Below are positions 44,573 to 56,174 of a stretch of DNA of 64,000 bases, in pieces. Under the pieces are notes generated by a model that was not told the origin of the DNA, made no database searches, and was given only the letters and a program-made list of their open reading frames with translations. The first letter of the stretch is position 1. Every line of letters begins with the position of its first letter. This DNA is from Gordionus sp. m RMFG-2023 (taxonomy: Eukaryota > Nematomorpha > Gordioida > Chordodea > Parachordodidae): the NCBI RefSeq assembly GCF_954871325.1, contig NC_088776.1, positions 43,046,569 through 43,110,568 on the forward strand, in the 5' to 3' direction. The position numbers and the translations under genes were made by a program.

Positions 44573-47250
44573 AAGGGATCCAAACCGAACCTGAACCGTT
44601 AAACCGCTAAAAACCGGTATTTTTTCAAACCTGAACCGAACCTAAACCGCTAAAAAATTTCTAGCCGAACCTGAACCGAACCGCTAAAATGCCTCTGAAC
44701 CGGTTCGAACCTCGTGATTTTATGCTGCTAAAATAATGTGTAAGTTCTAGTATATTGCAAAATATTTTAATTATATTCGAATTGTTTTAAAGATTTTTAT
44801 CAATCACATTTGATTGATAAGTGTCAGTCATAATTTTTATGAACTTTAGTATATTGCCATTATACAATATTTTTTAAATTTTTTAAGCTTTTAAATTATA
44901 ATGCCTAGAGCAAAATTAAACCCCATATACAATTATTTTACTTATAATATTATTAATGACACATCAAAATGTAATATTGCTGATTGTTAAATAAATATGA
45001 AAGGTAATCATGGCGCAAATTTGGAGCGTCACATAAAAAGAAACCACCCTATAGAATTCAATAAAATTAAAATATAACAACAACAAATTCCTAATAAAAT
45101 AAAAAGGTTTAAGATGCCATCAAACCAACAGACATAGAAGAAGTATTTAAAGAACAAACTACTATATCAGTGAAGCTAAATAAAAAAAATAATAATTGAT
45201 GCTTGTACTGAGCTGGTAACTTTTAATGGTAGACCATTCACATTAATCGATGATAGTGGCTTTAGAAAAATTCTGGATCCTATATTAGAAGGTTTAGGTA
45301 ATATTAAAATTAATTCCCAAAATATTCAATCGAATGTTGCAGAATTAGCCTTAGATATTCGGCAAAATATAATCAAAGGAATAAATGGTAAATTATTATC
45401 TCTAAAAATTGACTTTGTTCTCGGCTAGACAGGTCCATTATTTGGATTAATCTTCAGTACATTCAAAAAGCAAAAATTCTGAGAACACTGGCAATGAAAG
45501 AAATTTTTGAACGGCCCACTGCAGAAAATTTAAAACTCCTTTTAATAAAAGTATTAAATGATTATGAAATAAAAACATCACAACCGTACACTATAACAAC
45601 GGACAATAAGGCAAATCTAATTAAGATGGTAAAATTATTTAGGGAGGATAGTGATGATGACAATCAATTGCCTGAAAATGATGAAGAAGAACAAATACAA
45701 AATATAGATAATTATGATATTTATACTAGTTTCACAAATGTACCTGATGAATTAGCAAGCAATCTTAATGATTCTCAATATGATATTATAAATATAAGAT
45801 GTGCTTCTCATACCTTACAACTTGTGGTAGCTCATGCATTAAAAAATTACTCCATTTCTAATATTATTATCAAAGCTCGTACTGCCTGCAAGAAGCTAAG
45901 GACAAAATCGATATCAATCATACTAAAAAAATTAAACTTAAAAAGACGTATATTGGATTGTCACAGATGGTTATCAACCTATGACATGCTAGAGAGATTG
46001 AATGAATTAAAAGATATTTGTGAGGAGTTATCAGTATCATATAGTGAACTTTGTTTTGCAAACTCTGGAATGGGAAGCAATTATAGGGTTGGTAAATATA
46101 CTAAAACCAATGAAAGTAGCTACCAAGAACTTACAACTTGAGCAGCTAACTTTAGGGGATTTTTATGGCATATGGCTGAAAGCTAAATTAGAAATTTCCA
46201 TTTTTACTTCACCCTTTGCTGGTTCAATAATTGATGCTATGAATTTTAGAGAGAAGCAACTTTTAAACAACAATGCCTTTTTGTCATGCACATATCTAGA
46301 TTTAAGGTATGTTTTAAAAATATTATATCTTATATAAATTTAATCAATAATTTTATTTATTTTAATTAATAATTTTATTTCACTTTATATATTTTTCTAT
46401 CTATACATAAATATAATAAGATTTTTTTAATGATATTTTTAATTTTTATTATATAGATATCAAGTGCTTTTGACTGAAGAAGAAAAAACCAAAGCTAGAG
46501 AGCATATTATTAAAATATGGCATAACATGGAATCGAACTTTGTTATAAAAGTGGAGGATTTTAGTGAAGGTGAATCAACACCGGTTAATGGATCTTCATC
46601 TGAAGAGGACTTAGTAGAAAGTCTTCTTAAAAAAAAGATGTGAACAAACAAAATCTCTTACAAAAATCGGAGAATATTAAAAATATTTTAGTTAATTTTT
46701 CTAAAGAACCTAGGTTAAATAAAAATATGAATATTTTAGACTATTGGAGAAATCAGAGTAATCGATACCCTGAATTATATAAATTGTCTGATATCACTGG
46801 CAGTGCCAGCTACCCAAGTTAGTGTAGAAAGATGTTTTTCTACAATTAAATTTATACTATCCCCTTATAGATGTAATTTGAGTGTGATAAATCTTGAAAA
46901 TATATTAATTGTACGGCTTAATAAATTTTTTTTAAATAAATAAAGTTATAAATATTGTTCATATTATAAAATTAATCATTGATATCTATTTGTTATATTT
47001 ATAAATTAAATATTATTTTATATTATGCAATTAATAAAAATGAAGGTTTTATGTAAGTGTTTTTTTATTTTAATGATAAAAAAAAATATTTTTCCTATAC
47101 ATAATTCGAATGTAGGTTTGAATACAAAAATGTTCAAACCGGTTTATAGAGGTTCGAACCGAACCGTTATTTTTTAAGAACCGAACCTGAACCTTGAACC
47201 GTTATTTTTATCCGAACCTGAACCGATATTCGTTTCGGTTTGGATCCCTG
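44573..47250 (+). mobile_element. hAT-3 element inserted in hAT-2, perfect 8-bp TSD
   Basis: Ends AAGGGATCCAAACCGAACC and inverted CAGGGATCCAAACCGAAAC, flanked by TCCGTAAC on both sides (44,565-44,572 and 47,251-47,258). Subterminal regions are packed with CTGAACCG / GAACCGAACC motifs. It encodes its own transposase on the plus strand. A much older relative lies at about 61,590-62,190. Confidence 0.93.
44901..46944 (+). pseudogene. hAT-3 transposase, nearly complete but frame-broken
   Basis: 44,901: MPRAKLNPIYNYFT with a BED finger (CNIADC ... NLERHIKRNHP). 45,200-45,490: LVTFNGRPFTLIDDSGFRKI. 45,494-46,141: EIFERPTAENLK, CASHTLQLVVAHAL and RWLSTYDMLERL (the RW-STY motif). 46,020-46,310: continued in the next frame to LDLR, followed by a plausible intron (about 46,306-46,456). 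46,457-46,830: VLLTEEEKTKAREHI, ILDYWRNQSNRYPEL. 46,800-46,944: PATQVSVERCFSTIKF and ENILIVRLNKFF, the intact-looking dimerisation domain. About five frame changes or stops; otherwise full length, so it decayed recently. Confidence 0.85.
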
Positions 47251-47883
47251 TCCGTAACCATTTGAATTTTCTTGGACGCTAAATCAAATTCAATTTCAAA
47301 TTTTTTTATCTCGGAAAGAATAGTTTCAGTGGTATGTTTTTGAGTGACATGATGTGTCGCCAATGTATAAAATACAATATTAAAATTATTATCTATTTAG
47401 TGAAATGTAAAGGTAATATAATTTCGCCGTCTATATTTGTCGGTCCACATATTGGACTTATAGTAATAAGAATGAAATATATAATAATATTTCAATACCT
47501 TTTCTGTAAATTACTAGCCTAATTTTATATTATCTAGCACGTTGGTCACAGACCTGCTCAAAGTGAGCGAACGTGTATTATGTGGATTGTTACAAATCAA
47601 ATGTTTTTATAGCAAATAATATTTATTAATTTAAAGAAATAAAATCGCATTTATTAATGATTCAAAAATGATTTAATATTATTTTTCTTATAGTTACAAT
47701 TCATGCAAATCTTATATTGCTGATAAAGTTTCAGCAATATATATAAAAAATATTATTTTAATAATAAAAAATATGTATCACGCCGCCACGCCACCGATTT
47801 TTTGCATTGGCGGCGTCGGTGTGGAAAATCACCGGCGGCGGCGTATTTGACGGCGGCGTACATGTCTATTTATAATTAAAATT

Positions 47884-50800
47884 AGCCTTTAATAATTAAA
47901 ATTTTTCTAAATGGTAAATGTGTGTTATATTCAATAAATGTTTTTTTTAAATTAACATAATTATTAAAAATATTCACAGAATCATCATTAGAATAAAAAA
48001 AATTATTAATGGAAAAAGCATTTTGTGACAAATTTTTCCCCAAAAAGGTATCGATTTCATCCATGCACTCATTTGAAGGATCTGCATGTGGTTGACCCTG
48101 TATATTTTCTAAATGGGCAATTAACCTTCTTTTAGCAACAAATTTTGTGGCAGATTAATAAAAGGCCGATTGAGCCTAAACTTTGGGTGAATTATTGATG
48201 CCAATATATTATTCTCATCATATAGTGAAGGGAATCTATATTAATAAATGATAATTAATTTATTATTAAATAAGTGTTCATTCATATAAATCAGGTATCT
48301 GCAAAAGTTAGCCCTTTTAAATTTTACAGTCAGGTCTGACCAATCATCTGTATAATATTGATTAAATTTAATAATTTTTAATGCCTATGATGACCCATTA
48401 AAATTTTACCAGATATCAGAGGCTTAGTAGACCAGGCCTGTTAAAAATATTTTACTAAATTTGCCAGATCATGGCAATTTTTTAATAAATTTTGAAGGTA
48501 TCTGATATCTATTAATATAAAAAAATTGCATAAAAATTTATTACCTTTTATCAATACCTCTAAGAACACACTCTACAAGGGGCTGACAATATCGCAGGCA
48601 GCTAAATTTCTTTAATTTATCTATAAGTATGGTTAGAACTGGGGTTAGATATCCCTGCTCCATGTTATCCTCCCGTTCCAATATCTTTAATGATATAGCC
48701 AAGGGTTCCATAACCTTTAATATTTAAATTTTAGTTATTATAAAAATATAATTGTATTACTGAAGCATATTCTTTGACATAGAAACATTCTTCTTGCCTA
48801 AACATTGTGAATCCAATTTTATCACAAACTTCTTCTACTTCTAAAAACTTTTCAGAGAGCATCTTGGCTATTAATTTCATTGACTGAAAATAGGAGTTCC
48901 ATCTGGTCTTGTTGGAGCTATTAGGTATCTTCCCAATTCTGCAATTATCAGCCATTTTGGGGGACATATTTTGTTTGTTAATTAAGGCAAAACATTTAGC
49001 AAATGTTGTTCTTGATATTCTCTTATAATTAATATCATTTTCTGCTTTCTCAGCGTCATTAGTTGCAATAAGGTTCAGATTATGGAAACAACAACGTTGA
49101 TGTTTTGGTAGGCTGATAGTAGGATTATTTGAGTCATCAACAGATAATATGTCATCCAAATTTATTAATTCCATATCCTCACTATATTCTTATTTTCTCC
49201 AAATACTCTAGAAAAAATAAAAAATTTATTTTAAATAATTTTTTTGTTAAATATAAATATTACTTGAATGCTTTTACAAAGTTGGTTCCATTATAGGTCA
49301 CCATCTTCACCACCTTATTATGAATTTTATAAGTCTTGTGGATATCCATAATTTCCTTAGCCAAAACATGATATGTTTGCTTTCCAATTATACGCCTCAA
49401 TGCCAAAGCTGCTGATTTTCTCTTGAAAGTTAATGGGTCCAGCAAATGGACAGTAACTCCAGCAATAAAAGCCCTAAAATAAAATATTATAAAATTTATA
49501 TTAATATAATTTACCTTCGATGACCACTCCAAAAATCAGCAGTGGTGCATACATAGGAGACTTCAGACAAATCTCTTATAAGATTTGTTGTCATATCTGT
49601 AAAGGCAGTAGATATTTTATTGCCTAGAGTTTGACGACATATAACATTTGTTGTTGGAAAAAATGTTTTAATCATTTTCTTGAATGAAGGATCATCAGCC
49701 ACTGAAAGTGGTTGAAATGTGTCAATAAAAAACTCCATTATAACTTTGTCTGCTGTTTTTCGCGATATTGATGGCATGTTAAGATTATAAAAAATTAATT
49801 TGGTTTGTTTGAATCTGCAACCAGGAACACTTTGCTTTTGTAGAGATTTATTTGTTTGTGTAGAGAATTCATTTAAGTGTTTGGCAATCTAATTTTTGAA
49901 TTCACTGTGCTTTCTCTTTATAAAAAAAAATATATTATGTAACAGAGTTGGATGAAAATAACTTCCCCTGAATTAAATCATATTTTTAAAATTTTAGTTG
50001 GAAATTTTTTAAAAATATAAGTTAATAAAACAATGTATAGACTGAATGTAAAACTTGTATAAACAAAAAAAATGATAAAGGGTTCAAAACAAATTTTGTT
50101 ATATATGATAAAGTATATTATTTATATGGGGTTAAAAAGGTCATATAGGTTATCTTAAAAATCCAAGTTTACAATATTTTCTACCATTTTAAAAGCTTCC
50201 CATGATAGGGGCAAAAGATTTTGAGAATATATTTTCCTATGATATGAATATACTGAGGCTTTTTTGGCATTTAAGAACTAATGAATAAAGGGTTTAAAAC
50301 AAATTTTATTAAACATATTATATTAAGGTAATATTATTTATAAGTGGTTAAAAGGGTCATAAATAGGTTATCTTAAAAATTCAAGTTTACAATATTTTCT
50401 TCTACCATTATTAAAAGCTGTGAGAAAATATTTTCCTATCATATGAATAATTCTGAGGCTTTTTAGATATTTAAGAACTTATGAATTAATGGTTCAACCC
50501 AAATTTCTATTATTTACATGTGGTTAAAAGGGTCATATAGGTTATCTTAAAAATTCAAGTTAAAATTGTCTATCATTAAAAGCTGCCCAAGATGATATGG
50601 GCAAAAGATTGTGAGAAAATATTTTCCTATGATATGAATAAAATGAAGCTTTTTTAGCATTTCTTATGAATAAAGGGTTACGCAAATTTTGTCAAATATA
50701 TAAAGTTAAGTATAGGTTGAAGGGTTTTAAATACTGAAAATTGATTTCAACTCCCATTAAAACTACTAGTCTTCCTTTAATATCAATGCTAAGAATGGGC

Positions 50801-51173
50801 TAATAATAATATTAAAATTCCTAATTATTATAATTAAGATTAACACATCAATAAATATTTTATTAATTATTGTAAATAATTCTTATTATATGCATATTGT
50901 TATGATCTTCACAAATTATAAAATTGTATTTTAAAAAAAAATAATTACTTGTAAATGCCTATTTAGGTTTGAAGTGCTAATCTTTGAAGAAGATATTTTG
51001 TTTTTGCATAAAGAGCATTTTGCATAGATCATTGTATGGTTACTTCCATCCGTTTTACAAGTAAAATACTTACGTATATTATGAAATGGTAAAAGATTCT
51101 CATTCTCACTTATATCTGCTGTCACATCAATAGAAGTAGATGTATCATCTTCTAAATCTATAATGGAGGACAT
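47884..51173 (-). pseudogene. hAT-1 transposase, spliced, lightly damaged
   Basis: Exons in order on the minus strand. (1) 51,173-50,949: N-terminus with BED finger KCSLCKN ... SNLNRHLQ, donor GTAATTAT. (2) about 49,930-49,515: SISRKTADKVIMEFFI ... VCTTADFWSGHRR, with one in-frame stop. (3) after an intron of about 40 nt, 49,474-49,262: AFIAGVTVH ... NGTNFVKAF. (4) about 49,215-48,545: HQRCCFHNLNLIATND, KTRWNSYF, ending VLRGIDKR before a GTAATA donor. (5) from about 48,235: ILASIIHPKFRLNRPFI, frame change, then MDEIDTFLGKNL and YNTHLP. The C-terminal dimerisation core (SSAPVERLFS in relatives) is missing: THLP joins directly to a KILIIKG-like end. The damage is light (about one stop, two or three frame changes, one deletion), but it cannot be functional. 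Confidence 0.85.
50070..50710. repeat. three to four tandem ~200-bp units in the first intron of hAT-1
   Basis: Each unit runs GGTCATATAGGTTATCTTAA, ACAATATTTTCT(TCT)ACCA, GATATGAATA...GAGGCTTTT, ATGAATAAAGGGTT. Copies begin near 50,130, 50,345 and 50,525, and they diverge by small indels. Confidence 0.75.
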
Positions 51174-51540
51174 TATTAAAACCTAGAATTTATTTATACT
51201 ATAATATAATTAATAAATAAATATAACTTGTTCGTACAAAAAATTTGGTAAATTGTTGAAATATAAAACCTCGTGGAATGGTGGTTGATAAAATATGATG
51301 TGGATAGATATATTTTTTTAAATAATATTTTAATTTAATTTTCAAATTTTTATTTTATTTATTGCTTTTTAAGTAAAAAAATAATTTTTAAAAGGATCGG
51401 GATCGAATTAAAAAAATGATCTCAATCACGATCCATAATTTAAGGTCAGGATCTTAAATCCGAGAAAATTGACAAATTTAGGATCGAATCCAGGATCGGC
51501 GATCTTTTGATTCGATTCTTTAACAACTCTGGATTAGGTC

Positions 51541-52620
51541 TACAACAATTCTTAACAGATTTTATGCAATATCCAAAAAAACACCGAATATTTTATACTC
51601 TTATTTTTATAATTTATTTGAGTTATTTACATAATTTCTTGAAATATATTTTTTTTGATTGCGTATTATTTTGGGTATTTTTAGAATCCTTTCGTTTGGA
51701 GCAATCATTCAATCAAACGAAAAATATGGTTCAAGTAGTCAAGCACCGACACCAAATCAGGGATTACTTAAAAAAAATAGCATATAATTTATAAACTGAT
51801 GTCTAAAATACCAAATTATTGCTATTAATTATGACTAGAAAGGGTGTATTCGTTAATAGATTGGATTATTTTAACAAAATATTTAGGTCAAAAACCTATA
51901 AAACTACCGTATTTAATAAAATTTTTATATTATCGCTTATGGAACAAGCAATTATTGTTATTTGATAGTACCCTCCCCCCCCCTGCATTCAGAAAAATCT
52001 TATCAAACCCATTTAACTTTACTAGTGCTATTTATAACGCATTATAAAATTACCTTTTCCCCAAAAACAGGTAATGATGATAGTATTAGAAAACAATATT
52101 TTAATAATTTTTGTTATTTAGGTCTAATATTTATATAAAAAAATTATATAAATAAACCGTCTCTATATATATTCATACGAAATATTTATTAATAGTAGGA
52201 GGAATAGGCCTCCTAAAATATTTTATGCTTAAAACACTTTAAAGTGTTTCCGATTGTGAAGAATTTACATAGAATTCTCTAGTTATATTATTGGAATAAG
52301 ACAGAATTTTCTTTTATTTTTATAAATTACATTTTATTATCTCCCTTTTAACCAAAAACAATTTTCCTTTTATATCTTTTTTTAACAATAAATAAATAAC
52401 CAATTATGTAAAATAAAAATGTTCGTTTAAATTTAAATTGATATCAAAAAAAATGTAATGTTAATATGATATAAAAAAAATGTTAATATAAAAAATAAAA
52501 ATTATTTCACCGAAAGGTGTAACAAACAAAATCAGATTATTTAACAGATTGAAAATCATTTTAACCCATGTTTCACATAAGGAAAATGTGCCATTATGTG
52601 AAGACTGGCCACCACCCTTT
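51541..52620. other. gene-free stretch
   Basis: AT-rich. The open frames at 51,507-51,794 and 51,844-52,047 are hydrophobic or low-complexity and match nothing I recognise. A palindrome CATTATGTGAAG lies near 52,590. Confidence 0.45.
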
Positions 52621-52628
52621 GACTTTTT

Positions 52629-52759
52629 CAGAGTTGTTAAAGGATTAAGATCCTGTATCTAGATAGATTTTTTTTGATTAAAATATCTTTATATAGATAT
52701 TATTTTAGACGATGTACCTGTATCTAGATCCATTTAAAAAGTATCTTTTAACAACTCTG
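52629..52759. mobile_element. 131-bp hAT-1-family MITE with perfect TSD
   Basis: Ends CAGAGTTGTTAAAGGAT and inverted CAGAGTTGTTAAAAGAT, flanked by GACTTTTT (52,621-52,628 and 52,760-52,767). It shares its terminal motif with hAT-1 (CAGAGTTGTTAAAGAATCG), which could have mobilised it. Confidence 0.92.
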
Positions 52760-52852
52760 GACTTTTTATCTATTGGACCAATTCCCCAATAAAATTTACT
52801 AATTTGCAGACATAGTGATTTATAATTTATTCATATAATTTTTGGACGTGGG

Positions 52853-53545
52853 CTATTGTTTTCCCAACCCCTTTTTAATCAGTCCAGACGTTTAAGTAAT
52901 AGTCCTAAGACTATTTCGCGTACAAGTACGTGCGACATGCCCAGCGTCTACATGACAGGATTTTCACTGGATGCAAACCCCCTTCAAAAACTTTGCCTAC
53001 CCCCCCCCTCCCCCAATTTCCGCCTTTTTAATTTATTGATACTATAACTTAAATTAATCTATCTTTACTACCAACTATCGATATTTTGTGAATATAAAGA
53101 ATTTATTTTTTAGATAATAAATTCAATTAAAACCTCCATTATTTACAATGAATTTATTATTATAGCTGAAATATCGAAACCTTTTGAATTACATTTAAAA
53201 GGATAGCAGAAAGTTTTATTTGGAAAACAATGTGCATGATTGTTTGCAATATATAGATTTGAATTGTATTATAATAATTCTATAATAAAAGTATTAATTT
53301 TAACAGCAATAAATTTTGTCCTATTTCATCTCAAAATTTAATAAGATAACCCCCATTAAAGCAGCACCCCCCTTAAAAAATAGGATGCAAATTGTTCCTA
53401 CCTCTCCCGCTCATGTAGAAGCTAAACATGCCCACAAACGTGTGAAGGGTCCCTCATTTTTTCTTTCCCCTAAATTAAATATCCAGTTTGATGGATTATG
53501 AGGAAAACCTAAGTCTGTTGCTTGTCAACACTAGAGGGCATCGCT
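52853..53545 (-). repeat. LINE 5'-region repeat, copy 2, split by a MITE
   Basis: Outside the MITE this is the reverse complement of 20,775-20,970: CACACGTTTGTGGGC, CGTACTTGTACGCG and AATCCATCAAACTGGATA are shared. The MITE at 52,942-53,424 divides it between GGGCATG and the CGCACGTACTTG that follows. It is probably the 5' part of the same LINE family as 20,770-22,095. Confidence 0.65.
52942..53424. mobile_element. hAT-type MITE (CAGCGTCTACATGA family), copy 2
   Basis: Ends CAGCGTCTACATGACAGG and inverted TAGCTTCTACATGAGCGG. The flanks GACATGCC (52,934-52,941) and AACATGCC (53,425-53,432) agree at 7 of 8. The uninterrupted site is visible in the repeat at about 20,905 (GTGGGCAAGCCGCACG). It is about 100 bp shorter than copy 1. 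Confidence 0.88.
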
Positions 53546-54050
53546 GAAATCACATATTTTAGTTATAGTTACATCACTAAAAAGTAAATGGTTCTAATTA
53601 TATTTTTCAAAAATAGGTGAATTTAAGCAAATTGCAAAAATTAGCTTAAAAAGGAGTTAGAATACATTCACAAGCATGTGTATATAATTAATTATATTTT
53701 CCCCAAAAAGTAGCTAGTCATGGATAACTTAAAGGTGCAATATTCTTATATATTTTTAAATCTAAATCACATTCTATTTATACAGCTATTTAGAATTTAA
53801 AAAAGAACAAAGCTTAGAAGCCTAAATGCTTTTTCTGAAAAATGTAAAATATAGTCATTATTTTTAAAAAATTATTTACTTGAACACTTATTTTTTTTAG
53901 ATTATATCTTATGACATATTGTATTAAGGAAGACGAAATTGTGTAAAAGACTAATTTAATGTTGATTTAATTTTTCAGTTTGATAATAGAGAACTGCAAT
54001 ATTACTTCTTGTAGGAATTCTCAAACTTAAATTTGGAGAGAGTACTGGAA
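53546..54050. other. gene-free stretch
   Basis: AT-rich; I see nothing recognisable. Confidence 0.5.
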
Positions 54051-54054
54051 ATAT

Positions 54055-54766
54055 TTAGGGATGAAAGAAACCATATTTTTCATGGAAAAAATACGAAGAA
54101 AGCAATTGTTTTTTTTCGTTTTTAATTTTATTTATTTTCACAATCCTTTAAATAAAGTTTTAAAATACAATAAATTTAATAATACAAATAATAGACATGA
54201 AATATGTTATATTATAGGAATTAATAAATTAAAATATTATATATTTTGGTTAATGAATAGTAATATGTTTTAATTTATGTAACGCACATTCATTTATTCA
54301 AATTATATTTTTATTTTAGTTACTTTTATTTTATAACTTAACCTTTTTAATATTATATTCTAATTTTAGTTTGTAAAAAATATATAAATAGTAGATTGAA
54401 AAAGAGAAATAAAAAGAGATAAAATAATATTTTTACTTTTTCTCCAAGGACGTCCTTCCTTCTTTCTTCAAAATATAAATTGGTTGCATTGAATTTTGGG
54501 CATAAAATGCATGCTCATAATGTTAAAAGTAAAATATCATTTTCTGCTAAAGCATTTATCATTCTTACATATATGATTCTTTAGTCAGCTGCTACTTGAG
54601 AAAAAAAAAAGTGTTTTGAGCAAAATTTACATTGATAAATTCCAATATTTCTCCTTGCAATAAATGTTGTACTTTGTAACGTGACATTTTAATATAGAGT
54701 AAAAAAAGAAATTAAATGCTATATTTGTTATTTTTTCGTTTTTTAAATATTTTTTCCCATCCCTAA
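54055..54766. mobile_element. probable MITE with TTAGGGATG ends
   Basis: Left TTAGGGATGAAAGAAAC and right inverted TTAGGGATGGGAAAAAA. The flanks GAAATATT and GTATATTA are not a convincing duplication. No coding content beyond a low-complexity frame at 54,061-54,273. Confidence 0.45.
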
Positions 54767-54770
54767 GTAT

Positions 54771-55159
54771 ATTACATAATATAAAAAATTGTTATCGAAA
54801 GTATTAGGAATATAAATTCTAAAAGAAAATGAAAGATGACTATTTTTTTTGATAAAACCTGTGCATTACAGAAGAATATGCAAGGTAAAGGTTATTGATA
54901 ATATCTCAGTACTCACTATAAATAATTCATCAAGGATTTAAAAGTATTAAATATATTATTAAAATCTTATTTTCGTATGGCGCATTTATAGTGTAGTGAT
55001 AGCCTGATCTGATTATCTATTATGTTGATCATTGATCTAAACACCCTTTCTGGCTATAAATTTATTTATAATTTCCAGGATTAACAATTTGTTGCTTCAG
55101 TAGTTATCAATCTTATACAATTTTAGAATTAATAATATCTGTAAAAATCTACACATCAA
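54771..55159. other. region downstream of UTP25 (3' flank)
   Basis: It would hold the 3' UTR of the minus-strand UTP25 gene. AATAAA-like signals on the minus strand are plentiful in this AT-rich sequence and none can be singled out. Confidence 0.4.
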
Positions 55160-55727
55160 TTAAGCACCAGTTATAAATACTATTGATTCAACTCCGATTT
55201 CGTTCCCAATGTTTTCAAAGCTAACATCATTAATTTTACCATTAAATGAGTCATGCTTTCTACGTTTTATATTATCCATTGAATTAAGCACCATATGCTT
55301 GGCTCTATTTATTCCGAGTAGGGCGGATATCTTAAGCCAGTCAAATTTGCAATCATACAAAACAGTCATTTTTTGAAGACTATCCCTGATATTTTGACTA
55401 ACTATGTGCGAGTTATCGAATGAAGATGGGGTTTTATTAACGTTAGAATTTCCACTCACTATACAATCATTATACAAATCGAGATAGTAGTCAGGGTAAG
55501 TAGGAAGTTCATAAAATAAGCATTCATAAACGCATTGAAATCTAGGTTTGCGGAAAAAATAGCTCCTTTCGGTGTTTAAAATGAGCAGAGTTTTATCGAT
55601 GGTAACAGAGATATCATGACAAGGGGTTGATTTTATATTCGCTGAGGCATTTTGCTGATTCTGATAAGAGCTTTCAAAGATTTTTATAGCTTTTCTAACT
55701 TTTCTCACGTGTTTTTCGTCGTCGTAT
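55160..55727 (-). CDS. UTP25: UTP25 last exon (C-terminus)
   Basis: Acceptor TTTTTAAAG at 55,728, then 188 codons to the stop. Joined in phase to the previous exon it gives ITEYDDEKHVRKVRK, matching the family's ...EY(T/S)KD...ARxxF stretch. ILNTERSYFFRKPRFQCVY and ECLFYELPTYPDYYLDLYN correspond to the conserved TERxHFF and FYxLPxxPxFY blocks. CKFDWLKISALLGINRAKHM matches the final ERIVGTERAKRML-like motif. Two insertions relative to the usual family pattern (after the first 15 residues and after LYND) are rich in N and S. The tail after NSMDNIKRRK is an extra C-terminal extension. Confidence 0.85.
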
Positions 55728-55959
55728 CTTTAAAAATATAGCATTTAATTTAGTTTATAATAATAAAGAATATAATTAGCAAATCCTTGCTTAATATCAT
55801 TAAAATAATAATTTTTATAATGTTCCAGAACAGGAGATAAGATCAAACTTAAGAAGGAATAATATAATTGTATCATTTATCTTAAACACGAATGATTATC
55901 AAATTTTTGTGTATTTGTTTAAAAGTTTGAAGAAAACAAAATAAATAAAATAATCAAAC

Positions 55960-56174
55960 TCAGTAATTGAAAAGAAACCAATCTCCCTTTCAATAAGATA
56001 ATTTCTGATTCTCACGAAATCAAAATACGAAGGAATAAACAATAAGGTTCTTCTGGCGTAACGTCGATTGCCTTCCAAAATTCGCTGGACTAAAATTTTT
56101 TCCGTAAAAAACGTAAAGCGAGCATCTACCAAAGAAGACGCATTTTGAGCATTCAGTCCGATCTTTAAAAATGT
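55960..56174 (-). CDS. UTP25: UTP25 internal exon
   Basis: Acceptor TTTTTCAG at 56,175; the exon reads TFLKIGLNAQNASSLVDARF, then FFTEKILVQRI, then RRTLLFIPSYFDFVRIRNYL and ends in FFSITE. The family signature IPSYFDFVRLRNYF is unmistakable. For the next exon to continue in frame (E-YDDEK) the donor must be GA|GTTTGATT, an unusual GTTTG donor. The intron downstream is about 232 nt. Confidence 0.85.

Larger units (their letters stand above)
41222..47490 (-). pseudogene. hAT-2 transposase, split by hAT-3 and piggyBac
   Basis: The minus-strand reading is colinear across both insertions. At 47,480-47,259: MWTDKYRRRNYITFTFH and YTLATHHVTQKHTTE. hAT-3 sits in the VTDAGPN motif. At 44,564-43,987: DAGPNVKKSVCLGEYDHH, GLHNLVTVDGIK, PTLWHNIIILLE, FLKPSKTVEFLS. 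piggyBac sits after LFRSETH. At 41,745-41,222: IASLK, KYDHRFPVTDLQV, then ISATSTPGECIFFIAG, the decayed dimerisation motif (relatives: TSTPSERVFS). A few stops and single-base frame changes; the N-terminal BED exon is not recognised. Dead before or after interruption cannot be told. Confidence 0.8.
40960..47868 (-). mobile_element. hAT-2 element inserted in hAT-1, perfect 8-bp TSD
   Basis: Ends TAGACATGTGCGCCGATAG and inverted TAGACATGTACGCCGCCGTC, flanked by TTTATAAT (40,952-40,959 and 47,869-47,876). Both subterminal regions (40,975-41,080 and 47,775-47,860) are rich in GGCGGCG, striking in this AT-rich setting. It contains piggyBac (41,750-43,982) and hAT-3 (44,573-47,250); without them it is about 2 kb. 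Confidence 0.92.
40710..51532 (-). mobile_element. hAT-1 element, outermost of a three-level nest
   Basis: Ends CAGGCTTGTTAATCGATCC (40,710) and inverted CAGAGTTGTTAAAGAATCG (to 51,532). The flanks GATTAGGC (40,702-40,709) and GATTAGGT (51,533-51,540) agree at 7 of 8 bases. Subterminal GGATCGAATCCAGGATCG-type repeats mark both ends. Its spliced transposase lies on the minus strand (51,173-47,884). hAT-2 is inserted at 40,960-47,868, so hAT-1 itself is about 3.9 kb. Confidence 0.88.
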
